From the NCBI GenBank assembly GCA_024180945.1, contig JAKSGN010000026.1, positions 124,001-188,000 of the forward strand: 64,000 nt of DNA, given 5' to 3'. Shown here piece after piece: positions 32,459-42,408 of this stretch (the stretch's first letter is position 1; every line of letters begins with the position of its first letter). Origin of the DNA: Macrophomina tecta. Lineage: Eukaryota > Ascomycota > Dothideomycetes > Botryosphaeriales > Botryosphaeriaceae. The position numbers and the translations under genes are program-made. The notes below the pieces were generated by a model. The model saw only the letters and a list, made by a program, of their open reading frames with translations. It made no database searches and was not told where the DNA came from.

Positions 32459-33208
32459 ACGCGGCAACCAAGACAACACGCCATGTCGGAAATCATTCGG
32501 GGAAGGAACATGCTCCACATAAAGGAGCATAAGGGGGCGCGTAGACCATTTCGCCATCGACTTTTTAGGTCTGAAATAGTACGGTAGAAGGCCAGGGGAG
32601 TGGGACTTTATGCTAGGGCAAAACACTCAGCGCGATCGGGACAGGAGGAAGTGGTGTTGGGCATCGCAGAGTGAGAGGTGACATCGCACTGTACGGTGTG
32701 TCCTGTTTGCTGTGATGCGTCAGGGCGAATAAGATGAGAGGAAGGGGTCGCATCGGTCGTGCTCCAGGCGGAGGCGGGCTCTAGCTCCGACGGCCTAATG
32801 CATCATGCGTCCGTAATAGCGTTCGAGCATGGGAGATGTCCGGAATCTACTATGTACCGCTTGTGCGAATTCATACGTTGCAGCTGCATCTATACTGGCC
32901 CCGCATGGCTGCAAGACCCTGCCACTGGTCTGCAGCAATCAGCATCAGCATCATCCGTCATTGCCGCCTTGCATCATGTCTGTTTGCAGCAGGAACTGTG
33001 AAGGCTCCACAGGAATCTGTCGCCACTGCAGTCCCCAGCTTTTCCCTCGTTCTTTGCGCTTCCCTAGCCTGACGCTTTTCAACTCTGCCAGAACCCCAAA
33101 TCTTTTCTTCCTCCACCAGACAGTTCCCAGAAGTCCGATTCGCATCGTGACAGATCCTGCCCAAGCATGCATTGAACTGCTACTTCCATAGGCCTTTTAA
33201 CCGGAGTA
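32459..33208 (+). promoter_or_regulatory. Probable original promoter of the bZIP gene, displaced by LINE-A
   Basis: The last 250 bp are pyrimidine-rich (CTTTTCCCTCGTTCTTTGCG, CTTTTCTTCCTCCACC), as in many fungal promoters. They end in AACCGGAGTA (33199-33208), the target duplication also found after the LINE. It would lie directly in front of the bZIP leader before the insertion. This is inference from the duplication; no transcription start can be read from sequence. Confidence 0.55.
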
Positions 33209-33629
33209 CCGCCAGCCCGTCGCCACCTTCGAATTCGACCCTCGAGAATCGCGCCAAGACCGGTACCGTTTGAAAGCGCTCGACTCCCTTAGCTAGAATC
33301 CAGAATTCTAGCTTCGTAGACGTACGCGCTATTGCGTGATATGAGGAGAAAGAGGTAAACGGATAGATCCCAACCTACTACAGCCTCCGCAACCCCACCA
33401 CACTACCAGAACGAGCCAAAATCGCACCACACGTGAAACAAGAGTAGAGAACACCCTAAGGAATAGTGGATCAAAATTGCATCGCCACTGGACTTCCCGA
33501 TAGCGAGTAATTAAACACTCTCCTCCAGTGGAGCCTCTCCCACAGCCAACCACCGAAGAGATTTTGACCCCTGGTCAAAGCTCAACACACGGGCCTCCTA
33601 CCAAGCACTCCCTAGACCCTTCCAGCATA

Positions 33630-34997
33630 ATGGACCAACCCGACCCTCCCCCACACGGGGACAAGGAGTGGGGGCCTATCATACTAGGCTCCCCTATTCC
33701 CTCCAGATGCCCAACACCGGAGCGAGAATACCAGGAAAACCTCCCAGGACAAACGTCTACCGACCATGAGATGATAGATATCCCAACTGCTCAAGACTCC
33801 CCCCAAGCCCCACCCCTCCCGGTTACCCCACAACAAGATGCACAGCACCCTATAGGCAACCCACTCAAACGCCCGGCTATCACGATAGAGTCTACTCCTA
33901 CTAGAACTACTCGTAGCCCATCTCTCGCTACTATGCCTCCCACGACACTCTTCACAGTGCACACAAAGGAAGGCCAGAAAAAGAGAGCACGATTTGGTGT
34001 CTTTACAACAGTGGACGCTGCCCTTGAAGGAGCACTTGACTGCCTTTTGAAAGCAGCAAACCTCGAAGAAGACCTAGAGAAGAACCGGAAAATCCTAGAC
34101 CTCTTACAGATCTTTAGGGAGTACACAGAGGGAGGTATACTCGATAAGGCAAAGTCAATCCTTGCCACCCAAGTCCGATCTCTAGAGAACACATCAAGGG
34201 CTCTAGCCAACCGGACAAGGGAACTGAACAAGCTACCAGCTGCCCCTCCCACGTCTATACATATTCCACAGCCTCCCAATCCTATCCTTCCCCTAGCAAA
34301 TTCCCCCACGAGCAACGACGCTTCTATTGCCGCTACCAATAGCCAGGAGTGGACAACAATCGCCCGGAAGAACCCCTCACAGACAACAAAGACAACCATC
34401 TCCCCAACCGGAGGAAAGAAGACGAAACCCCCCCGGCAAGCAGTTCTACGCCTAGTCAGCCGCCCTAGCGAGATCTCATCCTTCGCCATGAGAAACGCTT
34501 TTAACAAGGCATTCTCGATAGCATACTCAAAAAAGCCAACTGTAATCTCTGCTGCCTCAATCTCAGAGAAAGGGAACCTTGTTCTTACGGTAACTGAAAG
34601 CTACTCAGCCGACTTCCTCCTCAAGAATAAGAAAATCATTGACTCGGTTATACCTACGGTCTCTATTATAGAGAATAAACCATGGTATAAGGTTGCTGTT
34701 CATGGAATCCCAACAGCTGACCTCAATACCTTCTCACGAGAAGAATTCTCCTCCTTAGTTAAGGAAGAAATTAAGACCTTCAACTCTGGTCTTACAGCAA
34801 TTGGGGAACCGTACTGGCTCACCTCAGAAGCCAAACGACTAACACAACAGGGAGGTTCAATTGTTATTGCCTTCAGCACAGAGAACGAGGCCCGCAAGGC
34901 TATATCCTCAAGGCTATCACTCTTTGGAGTTAGCTGTAAGGCAGAGAAGCTGCATGGACCTAGAACCTCCAATACTAGGAAGCAGACATCTTCCTAA
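33630..34997 (+). CDS. LINE-A ORF1 protein, 455 aa
   Basis: RNA-binding/Gag-like protein that would package the LINE RNA. I start at the first ATG (33630); the frame is open upstream to a GTG at 33528, so an N-terminal extension is possible. The first 110 residues are Pro/Thr/Ser-rich and disordered. Residues about 130-190 are charged and helical, probably a coiled coil. From about 290 on there is a basic linker (GGKKTKPPRQAVLRLVSRP) and an alpha/beta region that could be an RRM-like fold (LVLTVTESYSADFLLKN; WYKVAVHGIP; SIVIAFSTENEARKAI). No CCHC zinc knuckle is seen, which is unusual for Tad-type ORF1. It ends in TAATG, overlapping the ORF2 start. Confidence 0.85.
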   Translation: MDQPDPPPHGDKEWGPIILGSPIPSRCPTPEREYQENLPGQTSTDHEMIDIPTAQDSPQAPPLPVTPQQDAQHPIGNPLKRPAITIESTPTRTTRSPSLATMPPTTLFTVHTKEGQKKRARFGVFTTVDAALEGALDCLLKAANLEEDLEKNRKILDLLQIFREYTEGGILDKAKSILATQVRSLENTSRALANRTRELNKLPAAPPTSIHIPQPPNPILPLANSPTSNDASIAATNSQEWTTIARKNPSQTTKTTISPTGGKKTKPPRQAVLRLVSRPSEISSFAMRNAFNKAFSIAYSKKPTVISAASISEKGNLVLTVTESYSADFLLKNKKIIDSVIPTVSIIENKPWYKVAVHGIPTADLNTFSREEFSSLVKEEIKTFNSGLTAIGEPYWLTSEAKRLTQQGGSIVIAFSTENEARKAISSRLSLFGVSCKAEKLHGPRTSNTRKQTSS

Positions 34998-37900
34998 TGG
35001 GATCTATTAGAATACTGCAAGCCAATGTTAATAGGAATTCCTCGGTTACCGAGGCAATCCTGAACTACGCAGTTGAGATAAAAGTTGACCTGATTCTTAT
35101 TCAAGAACCTTGGGTTCTCATCTCCCCTAATCCCTCTGAAAACCGCTCTATCAACCATCCATCCTTTGGTCAAATTCTCCCGGTTACTCCTCCTGGTTTA
35201 AGGCCTCGTACGTTAACCTATATCTCACGGTTTCTGAGGGAAACCCAGGTTAACTACAAGGCCGATCTCTTTGCTAGTCCCGATATACTACTACTTGAGA
35301 TTATCCAGCAGAACTCTAAATTCCAGCTCCTAAACCTCTACAATCAAGTGGACCAAGAGGAAGCAGGGTCTCTCTATACTATAGAACGCGTCCTTAGTTA
35401 CTATAGTATAACCACACCGACTATCATAGCCGGAGATTTCAACACACACCACCCGTGGTGGGATCCACGATCTAGCCCAGATAGCAGGGCTCCCCAGCTC
35501 ATCCAATGGATCGAAGATAACAACCTTAGTCTACTCAATAAGATAGGTAGAGGCACCTTCCACCGTAGCCATCTTAGTAGAGAAACTACTATCGATCTTA
35601 CCCTGGCAACTAGAGAATTAGAAGACAGGATAGAAGGGTGGAAAGTCATTCAAGACCTTGGCTCAGACCACTACCCAATCTTCTTTTCTATTAGTCCAAT
35701 GGAGCCTCCTACGAGCTCCCCAGCACAGCCTACCACCCGGTTCAATACTAGGAAGGCCAACTGGTCGGAATTCTCTAATCTATTCCGGGAGAAGATAGAG
35801 CAACTCCTTCCAAGCGTACTCTTAGATATAGAGCAGCTAAGCCCCTCTACCCTCTCTCAGGATATAGCAGGGGGCAATACGTTATCAGTCCCAGCACTTA
35901 ATAATCTAGGTAGTAGCTTGACTAAAGCCATTACCTATGCTGCAGAACTTACTATCCCCAAACTCAAACTGGGGCCTCGCTTTAAATCATGGTGGACAGA
36001 CGAGCTCTACAACCTACGGCTAGACCTAGGACAAAAAACACGTAATAACAGACGGAACCCCACCGCTACTAGCATAAAGGCATACCTTGAGTCCCGGAAC
36101 ACCTTTCTACAGGCGGTGAAACAAGCAAAACGCGAACACTGGAACAACTTTCTCTCTAAGGAGACCCCAAAGTCAATCTACAAAGCAATGTCATACACTA
36201 AGCCACGGAGGGAGGTAAGGATCCCTGAAATCCGAGCCCCAAATGCGGTACTAGAAGATAGCTTTAAGGGGAAGTGTTCTGCCCTCCGTACAGGTTTATT
36301 CCCAAAACCTCCACAGGCACTACCATTCAACTGGGAGGAATACAATCCCACAAACTGGGACTGGCCCCTCCTAAAGGAAGCAGAACTTGAACAAGCATGC
36401 TCCACTCAAATAAAGGGGAAAACCCCAGGGCCTGATACTATAACGCAAGAGATCATTATCCAGGCGTATAAAGCAGCCCCACAAGCCTTCTACAAGGTGT
36501 TCAGTACTCTATTCAGCTATGGATACCACCCGCTATGCTGGAGAGAAGCAACAGGCGCAATTCTCAGCAAGAACAAGCCAGATATACATGCTCCCAAGTC
36601 CTACCGGGTCATCAGCTTGCTCAACTGTCTTGGGAAGATATTAGAACGAATCACGGCCAAACGTCTGAGTTATCTAGCAGAGACAACACACCTTCTAGAT
36701 CCCTCTCAAATTGGGGGAAGGCTAAAGAAATCTGCTATTGACGCTGCCTTATTACTAGCTAATAAGGTAGAAGAGAACCGACGAGTAAAACGTAAAACAT
36801 CAGTAGTATTCCTTGATGTAAAAGGTGCCTTTGATCACGTTGCTCAAGAACAACTCCTTACTATCATGGCAAAAATAGGCCTTCCACTCAATCTTCTCGC
36901 GTGGATCAGATCTTTCCTAAATAAACGACAACTACGGCTTGCGTTTAATGGAGAGGAGGAAGAGTTCAGCCCGATTGAGACAGGTATTCCGCAAGGGAGC
37001 CCTGTTTCACCAATACTCTTCCTTATCTACCTCCGAGAGCTCTTCCCCTCTCATAAAGTTGTCTACCTCTCCTACATAGATGATATTGCAGTAATAGCTA
37101 GCTCCAGCAGCTTTAAACGCAACGTTAAAATACTACAAGAGGAGATAAGAGAGCTCTACAAACGTGGTAAAGAAAAGGGCGTTGCCTTTGACCTGGATAA
37201 AACAGAGCTACTTCACTTTAGTAGATCTAAAGAAGCAACCTCCTCATCTCTTGTTCTACCGGATGGCCAGGTGAAGAAGCCCCAGAATCTTGTACGATGG
37301 CTAGGTATTTTCTTTGACCCGCTGCTTACTTTTAAAGAACACGTTTCTATAAGAATAAGTCAAGCAAGATCTACCTTCCAACGCCTCTCAAGGCTAGCTA
37401 ATGTTGAACGGGGACTTTCTCCCTATGCAATTAGACAACTCTATAACGCTTGTGTTGTAAGCATAGCCGACTTTGGCTGCCAACTATACTGGAACAACCA
37501 GTGGGCAGTTAAAAGACAACACAACCTCCTCCAAAACCTTGCCCTACGGAAGATCCTAGGAGTGTTCAAGACTGCCCCTATTAAACCAATGGAAGTAGAG
37601 GCTGCAATACCTCCGCCAGAGCTACGACTAAATGCTACCCTCCGGAAGTACGCATTAAGAATCAGCCAACTCGGAGAAAACCATCCAGTACGGAAAGAAC
37701 TCGACAAGATCAATCTAGAATCTAGAGAGAACAGCCCAGCTACACGGCTAGAGAGAATTAAGGATACACTACGCTCGATCCCCAGGGATATAGAGAAAGT
37801 CGATCCATTTCTCTACCCACCATGGGCCGGGTACACTCCCTACAATACAGAGATCTCCACCTTAAGCAAAGCAGATGCTGCTACTGAGCACTCAAAAGCG

Positions 37901-38827
37901 TTGGCAGAGGCCCCGGACAATCTTATAGCTCTCTACTCTGATGCCTCATCACTTCCTCAGGGAATGGGAATAGGTGTTGGAGTGGTACTGTTAGATTACA
38001 GCCAATCCAGAGACAAAATCCAAGTAAGAGCTACTAAGAATATTGGTCCCAACGCTCTCGTTTATAACGGTGAACTTGATGGCATAACCACTGCCCTTGA
38101 GCTAGCCAACAAACATGGGTACAAGTCAAAAGATATAAGAGTCTTTGCGGATAACCAGGCTGCACTCTTGAGGCTCAAACACCCTAACAACACGCCTGGC
38201 CAACGGTGGCAGCAATGGGCAATTCACGCTGCCAGGCAGCTAAGAGACAGGGACAACAAAGTCACGGTTGAATGGGTTCCGGGGCACGTCAACGTGCACG
38301 GAAATGAGGAGGCCGACAGACTTGCTAAACAAGCAACGTTAATCCCCCCTACAACAGAAGACACTTCTGTTGCATTCTACGGAATGCAACTAAAAGAAGT
38401 TCTCTACAACGAGTGGAAAAGCCAGCTCTTATCAGTTCCCAGCTCAGCCTACAGTAAAGCATTTACCTGGAAGATAAAGAGGAAGCTGATCGCCCCTACT
38501 ACAGTAAGGGAAACAGCTTCCTCCTTCTACCAGCTGAAGATTGGACACGGGTACTTCAAGTCCTATCTCTACCGTTTTAACCATGTAGAGGATGATAGAT
38601 GCTACTGCTCTGGTACGGCAAAGCAAACACCGAGACATCTCCTCTTAGACTGTTATTTATATAGAGCTGAAAGGCTCTCTATAAAAGACGCTCTGGAGAA
38701 ACCTATTCTTAATCTTACGGACCTATTCACTACAAATAAAGGCACTCAAGCAACAGCTGAGTTTCTTAGAAAAACCAAGATATCTACGCGCCGGTGGATT
38801 CTTAACAACACGCCCGACGGGGTTTAA
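34997..38827 (+). CDS. LINE-A ORF2: endonuclease, reverse transcriptase, RNase H; 1276 aa
   Basis: Nicks target DNA, primes cDNA synthesis there and degrades template RNA. Domains in order: APE-type endonuclease, residues 1-230 (LIQEPW near 36, AGDFNTHHPWWD near 144, SDHYPIFF near 222); reverse transcriptase about 470-770 (VFLDVKGAFDHV near 605, TGIPQGSPVSPILFLIYL near 660, catalytic YIDDIAVI near 692); RNase H about 975-1115 (LYSDAS, NGELDGI, FADNQAA and EEADRLA supply Asp, Glu, Asp, Asp); C-terminal Cys/His motif (CYCSGTAKQTPRHLLLDC). All catalytic residues are present and no stop interrupts. The start ATG shares its A with the ORF1 stop, so translation probably depends on termination-reinitiation. 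Confidence 0.95.
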   Translation: MGSIRILQANVNRNSSVTEAILNYAVEIKVDLILIQEPWVLISPNPSENRSINHPSFGQILPVTPPGLRPRTLTYISRFLRETQVNYKADLFASPDILLLEIIQQNSKFQLLNLYNQVDQEEAGSLYTIERVLSYYSITTPTIIAGDFNTHHPWWDPRSSPDSRAPQLIQWIEDNNLSLLNKIGRGTFHRSHLSRETTIDLTLATRELEDRIEGWKVIQDLGSDHYPIFFSISPMEPPTSSPAQPTTRFNTRKANWSEFSNLFREKIEQLLPSVLLDIEQLSPSTLSQDIAGGNTLSVPALNNLGSSLTKAITYAAELTIPKLKLGPRFKSWWTDELYNLRLDLGQKTRNNRRNPTATSIKAYLESRNTFLQAVKQAKREHWNNFLSKETPKSIYKAMSYTKPRREVRIPEIRAPNAVLEDSFKGKCSALRTGLFPKPPQALPFNWEEYNPTNWDWPLLKEAELEQACSTQIKGKTPGPDTITQEIIIQAYKAAPQAFYKVFSTLFSYGYHPLCWREATGAILSKNKPDIHAPKSYRVISLLNCLGKILERITAKRLSYLAETTHLLDPSQIGGRLKKSAIDAALLLANKVEENRRVKRKTSVVFLDVKGAFDHVAQEQLLTIMAKIGLPLNLLAWIRSFLNKRQLRLAFNGEEEEFSPIETGIPQGSPVSPILFLIYLRELFPSHKVVYLSYIDDIAVIASSSSFKRNVKILQEEIRELYKRGKEKGVAFDLDKTELLHFSRSKEATSSSLVLPDGQVKKPQNLVRWLGIFFDPLLTFKEHVSIRISQARSTFQRLSRLANVERGLSPYAIRQLYNACVVSIADFGCQLYWNNQWAVKRQHNLLQNLALRKILGVFKTAPIKPMEVEAAIPPPELRLNATLRKYALRISQLGENHPVRKELDKINLESRENSPATRLERIKDTLRSIPRDIEKVDPFLYPPWAGYTPYNTEISTLSKADAATEHSKALAEAPDNLIALYSDASSLPQGMGIGVGVVLLDYSQSRDKIQVRATKNIGPNALVYNGELDGITTALELANKHGYKSKDIRVFADNQAALLRLKHPNNTPGQRWQQWAIHAARQLRDRDNKVTVEWVPGHVNVHGNEEADRLAKQATLIPPTTEDTSVAFYGMQLKEVLYNEWKSQLLSVPSSAYSKAFTWKIKRKLIAPTTVRETASSFYQLKIGHGYFKSYLYRFNHVEDDRCYCSGTAKQTPRHLLLDCYLYRAERLSIKDALEKPILNLTDLFTTNKGTQATAEFLRKTKISTRRWILNNTPDGV

Positions 38828-39133
38828 ATACGTCCGACGCTTACACTCCTTTGTTTTCTATTACTATTCTCTTATACTATCTCCTTAGAGGCCTGCCTCT
38901 CGTTTGGCTTTTAAGTCTACTATTCCTTGTGCTCTCCTAGAATGCTTCTTTTACAAGGAGCCTCTAGAAAATGTATAACTAGAAACGGCTTCTAAAGCCC
39001 GTCTTTGATAGTCTCTGACTCAAGAAGGACGTTAAACTAAATAAATAAATAAATAAATAACCGGAGTATCTGTACTTTTTACAGCACAAGCATCCGCTCG
39101 GGCAACATATCTCACCAAATTTTTCAAAATACC

Positions 39134-40105
39134 ATGGCGTCCACGATCGAAAGCCCCTTCTTCTTCGAGCCTTGGCCCGGTTCTGGCGTGAATATGTCCG
39201 ATTATGCCGATCCAATGGTCATGTCAAATTCCTTCCGCAGCTTTTTCGACGATGCACTCCTCGCAAAAGTGTCATCTACACGGGCCCCTCCCAGGTTAAA
39301 CGACTTCTCATTTGATCCGGATAAGCACGACCGACATGACGTAATCCATTCGCAGACCCACTTGGATCAAAGCAGTCAGACGATAGCTCGGGATGACGTG
39401 CTTTCAGACGCTCCGAGTTGGGACATCAATGAGCCCGATGCTGAACGTACTGAAATAGTAACATACGAGTTCAAGCCACAAGAGCAAGCTACAGCCACCA
39501 TCCGATCTGAGCCAGAAGGCGGGAGCAAGCGTGGTAATTCAAACAAATCCAGGAACCAGTTTTCATCGGCGAGGGGCCATCCTAAGAAAACCACAGGCGC
39601 GGAGGACGCGCGGAAGAAGCGGGAGCAGAACCTGGAGAAAAACCGCATTGCTGCGAAAAAGTGCCGGCAGAAGAAAAAGGACTGGGTAGCCAAGATCGAC
39701 AATAGACACCGAGATCTCGCAGCACACAACAAATTCCTGATGGCCGAAGTGGACAGCTTGAGCAGCGCGGTTTTCGAGCTTAAGGTACTGGCCTTTCAAC
39801 ACGTGGAATGCGGTTACGCTCCGATCCACGAGTACATAAAGCGCGAGGCGGAAAGAGTTCCAGTTCGCGCGCGGTCGCGGGCCAATACATGGCTTTCAAT
39901 GAAAGGCTCTCCTCTGCAGAACCGGCTTCATCCTGGTGCTTCGCCTACATCTAACTCTTCTGATAGCGATTCCAGCATCCTCAGAAATAATGATCCGCAG
40001 ATGAGGACATCTCAATCGACCAATGGCGGCGCAAGGCCAGCTTTTAGCGATTCGACGAGCTTGCGGTCCATGTCCATAACGCCAGAAGGAAATGGTGCAG
40101 AATGA
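39134..40105 (+). CDS. bZIP transcription factor, 323 aa
   Basis: DNA-binding regulator of the ATF/CREB type acting as a dimer in the nucleus. The basic region spans about residues 159-183 with the signature NRIAAKKCR (170-178), followed by a leucine-zipper-like heptad stretch to about 220. The N-terminal 150 residues are acidic and disordered, a likely activation region. The C-terminal 80 residues are Ser-rich. The CDS is a single exon with start context ACCATGG. The full-length LINE-A ends 76 bp upstream of the ATG in the same direction, so the native promoter is now about 6 kb away. The CDS itself is intact. Which bZIP subfamily it belongs to I cannot say without alignment. Confidence 0.9.
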   Translation: MASTIESPFFFEPWPGSGVNMSDYADPMVMSNSFRSFFDDALLAKVSSTRAPPRLNDFSFDPDKHDRHDVIHSQTHLDQSSQTIARDDVLSDAPSWDINEPDAERTEIVTYEFKPQEQATATIRSEPEGGSKRGNSNKSRNQFSSARGHPKKTTGAEDARKKREQNLEKNRIAAKKCRQKKKDWVAKIDNRHRDLAAHNKFLMAEVDSLSSAVFELKVLAFQHVECGYAPIHEYIKREAERVPVRARSRANTWLSMKGSPLQNRLHPGASPTSNSSDSDSSILRNNDPQMRTSQSTNGGARPAFSDSTSLRSMSITPEGNGAE

Positions 40106-40217
40106 AGCTGGTTTGGCATGTCATAGCACCCGTGAGGATGGCTTGCTTGGTGATCGACCGGCTTGGCCAAAGGAGATGAATTCCATTTGTTCTTGAACTT
40201 TCGTAGAACTTATCTGG

Positions 40218-40364
40218 TGTTGGACATCACGTGTTTCAAGGTCTCCTTATATCACACCACATAGCTTAGCTACAATCACTCGTATAAGAGGCAAGCGGGT
40301 CACGTACCCACTCCCTCTTCATGCCATCATCAATGAATGATCACTGTTCATCAACATTCCAACA
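40218..40364 (+). repeat. Solo LTR, 147 bp, TSD TCTGG
   Basis: Starts TGTTGGACATCACGTG and ends ACATTCCAACA. Identical flanks TCTGG at 40213-40217 and 40365-40369. Same length and family as 21409-21555. Confidence 0.93.
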
Positions 40365-40540
40365 TCTGGCCATAGGATTCCCGAGTTCCTGGTCGAGTTC
40401 GCTCTAGTCTTAATTCTTTCTTTTTTCCCTCCTTTTTCCGGTTTTTAAGTCCTTTTTAGATTGAAGCGCGTGAGGGACCTGTATCCTTTGGCCTGTCGTC
40501 GAGGCGAAGTGGGCCATGGTGAGATAATATTTCTGCATTA

Positions 40541-42393
40541 ACGTAGTTGGCAAGCGAGCCGTCCATGCAAGCGAGCCGTCCACCTCACCAACTTTCTACG
40601 CTTTTACACGTATATATTTCAACAACGCATTAAAATACAATAAGAATAACAACTATCCTAGCTTAAGAAGCCTCCCCAGTATCTTTTTGGCACGTACGAG
40701 AATTGTGCCCTGGCTTCCTACAGCGCCCACAGCGCGCTGTTTGCTGCCTGCTCACACCTGATCGCGCCTTGCCTTGACGCGTTTCGCTCTTAAGTTGCTC
40801 ATTAACGTCCTTTTGAGCAATAATTTCCTCGCCCTCTGCCTTTGTTAAGGTGCCTCGCTTCTGAATCCGCTTTCTTTTGCGCTGTTTACGCTTTGTGGCG
40901 GCCTCATTTGCCTTCTGAAGGCTTGCGAGCTGATCGCGCATTAGGGCTGCTGAATGCATCATTATCTCAGCGCCCTTAGTAAGCTGATCAAGCGACTGGA
41001 CGATTGACGTAGGCGAAGAATCTTGATGCCTTTGAATCCGATCGCGAATTAGAGTTGATTGAGACTCTAGTTCGCGCGCGTTGCTTGGTGTCTTTGACTC
41101 CCATGGAGCCTCTGGGGCAGCTGGGGTTGTTGGCGTACGAAGCTTGACATCAAGCCTTGATAGCACAGCCTCTGGGTCGTATGGTACTAGACCAGCTCCT
41201 CGAAAGCTTGCGCAGATGTTAGCCTTTGTAATTGACTTATCAAAGGCTGCTTTGAAGGCTGCTAGGAACTCAAGCTTGGTAATATGGTTGATGTGGTTAC
41301 GCGCCAAGCCTCCAATCTGATCCCCATATGCCCGCTTTAACGGCGCAAAGCAGCCCACATCAAGCGGCTGCAGCAGGTGCGACGAATGGGGAGGCATGCA
41401 GAGGGTAATAATCTTCTCCTTCTTACAGATTTCCTGGAATTCAAGCGAGTTGTGGCTCTTGTGGCCGTCGATAATTAGCAGCCGATGCATCCCCACCGTA
41501 CGCGCCTTTGTATGCTTGTTGAAGTGCTTTAGCCACGCAACTCCAAGCTCATTTGTTGTCCAGCCGTTATTACTAACTGCGATAGCCCAATCGCCAGGTA
41601 TATCGTCGTCTTTGTACCAGGCAGAGAGGTGGTACTTGGCCGCGAAGATAATGAACGGTGGGATCGCCCACCCAGTAGCGTTGATTCCTTGGATGACAGT
41701 CACCCACTCACGATCGCCTGGTTGTATCGCCTTTGGTCGATTACGCCTCTCTGAGCCTGTAACAACGAGCTGAGCCAATATTTTGCCCATTATAAAGCCA
41801 GTCTCGTCAAAGTTGTGGGTATCTTCGTTAAGAATGCCGTACTTCTCTTTCGTACGCTGTACAAGCTTAAACCACTCGCTAAGGACCTCAGGATCCTCAC
41901 ACATAGCCCTCTGGCGATCATATGGTCGATTTAATCGGGTTATAAGCTGTGGACTCCGCCTAACAAAGTTCCTTGGCCACTTCTGGCCAACCTGGCCAGC
42001 AGCGCGCTCAGTAAGTAGTTTATTAGCCATATCCCGCACTGCATCCAACGTAGGCGCAAAGCCTCGTGAATCTAGGTCAAGTATATATTGAATAATTGCC
42101 TCCTCCTCGGGTTTTGTAAGCTTCTTTGAATTGGGCTCGCAATCGCGTCGTAAGGCGACTCCAGCGCGTCGGTCGCGGAGCGTGGTTCGGGGGACGTCAA
42201 ACGTTCGTGCAGCGCGTCTTTCGCTCTGAATCTGATTTGTATTTATAGCTGAAATAGCAAGGAAGATATCTGCTTCGTTGCAAGTTGATTGGGCAGTAGT
42301 TGATTGAGCCATTGTTGTTGACAGTTGACGCGTCGCGTAAAGTTGGTGAGGTGGACGGCTCGCTTGCATGGACGGCTCGCTTGCCAACTACGT
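40541..42393 (-). mobile_element. pogo-A (Fot1/pogo-type), 1853 bp, TA target duplication
   Basis: Inverted termini of over 50 bp start ACGTAGTTGGCAAGCGAG. Each end contains two direct copies of GCAAGCGAGCCGTCCA followed by CCTCACCAACTTT. TA flanks at 40539-40540 and 42394-42395. It encodes an intact transposase on the minus strand. Confidence 0.95.
40663..42312 (-). CDS. pogo-A transposase, 549 aa, intact
   Basis: Cut-and-paste transposase of the Tc1/mariner superfamily, pogo branch. I start at the ATG at 42312, which corresponds to the start in pogo-B; the frame is open further upstream into the TIR. Domains: psq-type HTH (residues about 20-55), CENP-B-type HTH (KLTKPEEEAIIQYILDLDSR, about 65-130), DDE_1 core with catalytic Asp169 (NFDETGF), Asp282 (LLIIDGHKSHNS) and Asp318 (LQPLDVGCF), that is 35 residues between the last two. 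A basic coiled stretch and a terminal zinc knuckle CGRCRKPGHNSRTC follow. All key residues are present. The knuckle, at the extreme C-terminus, is an uncommon addition for pogo proteins. Confidence 0.93.
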   Translation of the reverse strand: MAQSTTAQSTCNEADIFLAISAINTNQIQSERRAARTFDVPRTTLRDRRAGVALRRDCEPNSKKLTKPEEEAIIQYILDLDSRGFAPTLDAVRDMANKLLTERAAGQVGQKWPRNFVRRSPQLITRLNRPYDRQRAMCEDPEVLSEWFKLVQRTKEKYGILNEDTHNFDETGFIMGKILAQLVVTGSERRNRPKAIQPGDREWVTVIQGINATGWAIPPFIIFAAKYHLSAWYKDDDIPGDWAIAVSNNGWTTNELGVAWLKHFNKHTKARTVGMHRLLIIDGHKSHNSLEFQEICKKEKIITLCMPPHSSHLLQPLDVGCFAPLKRAYGDQIGGLARNHINHITKLEFLAAFKAAFDKSITKANICASFRGAGLVPYDPEAVLSRLDVKLRTPTTPAAPEAPWESKTPSNARELESQSTLIRDRIQRHQDSSPTSIVQSLDQLTKGAEIMMHSAALMRDQLASLQKANEAATKRKQRKRKRIQKRGTLTKAEGEEIIAQKDVNEQLKSETRQGKARSGVSRQQTARCGRCRKPGHNSRTCQKDTGEAS

Positions 42394-42408
42394 TATGATT
42401 GAACGGTA

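Larger units (their letters stand above)
33209..39058 (+). mobile_element. LINE-A, full-length Tad-like non-LTR retrotransposon, 5.85 kb
   Basis: The element has a 5' untranslated region, two ORFs in order ORF1-ORF2 and a 3' region ending in TAAA repeats (39037-39058). It is flanked by a direct repeat CCGGAGTA, extended by AA on both sides (33199-33208 and 39059-39068). RNase H inside ORF2 and an APE endonuclease fit the I/Tad group. Both ORFs are undamaged, so it is a candidate active copy. A decayed relative is at 21805-22881. Confidence 0.93.

Noticed and set aside
33791..34507. Minus-strand frame of 238 codons inside LINE ORF1
   Set aside because: Antisense of the Pro/Ser/Thr-rich ORF1; no start context or domain.
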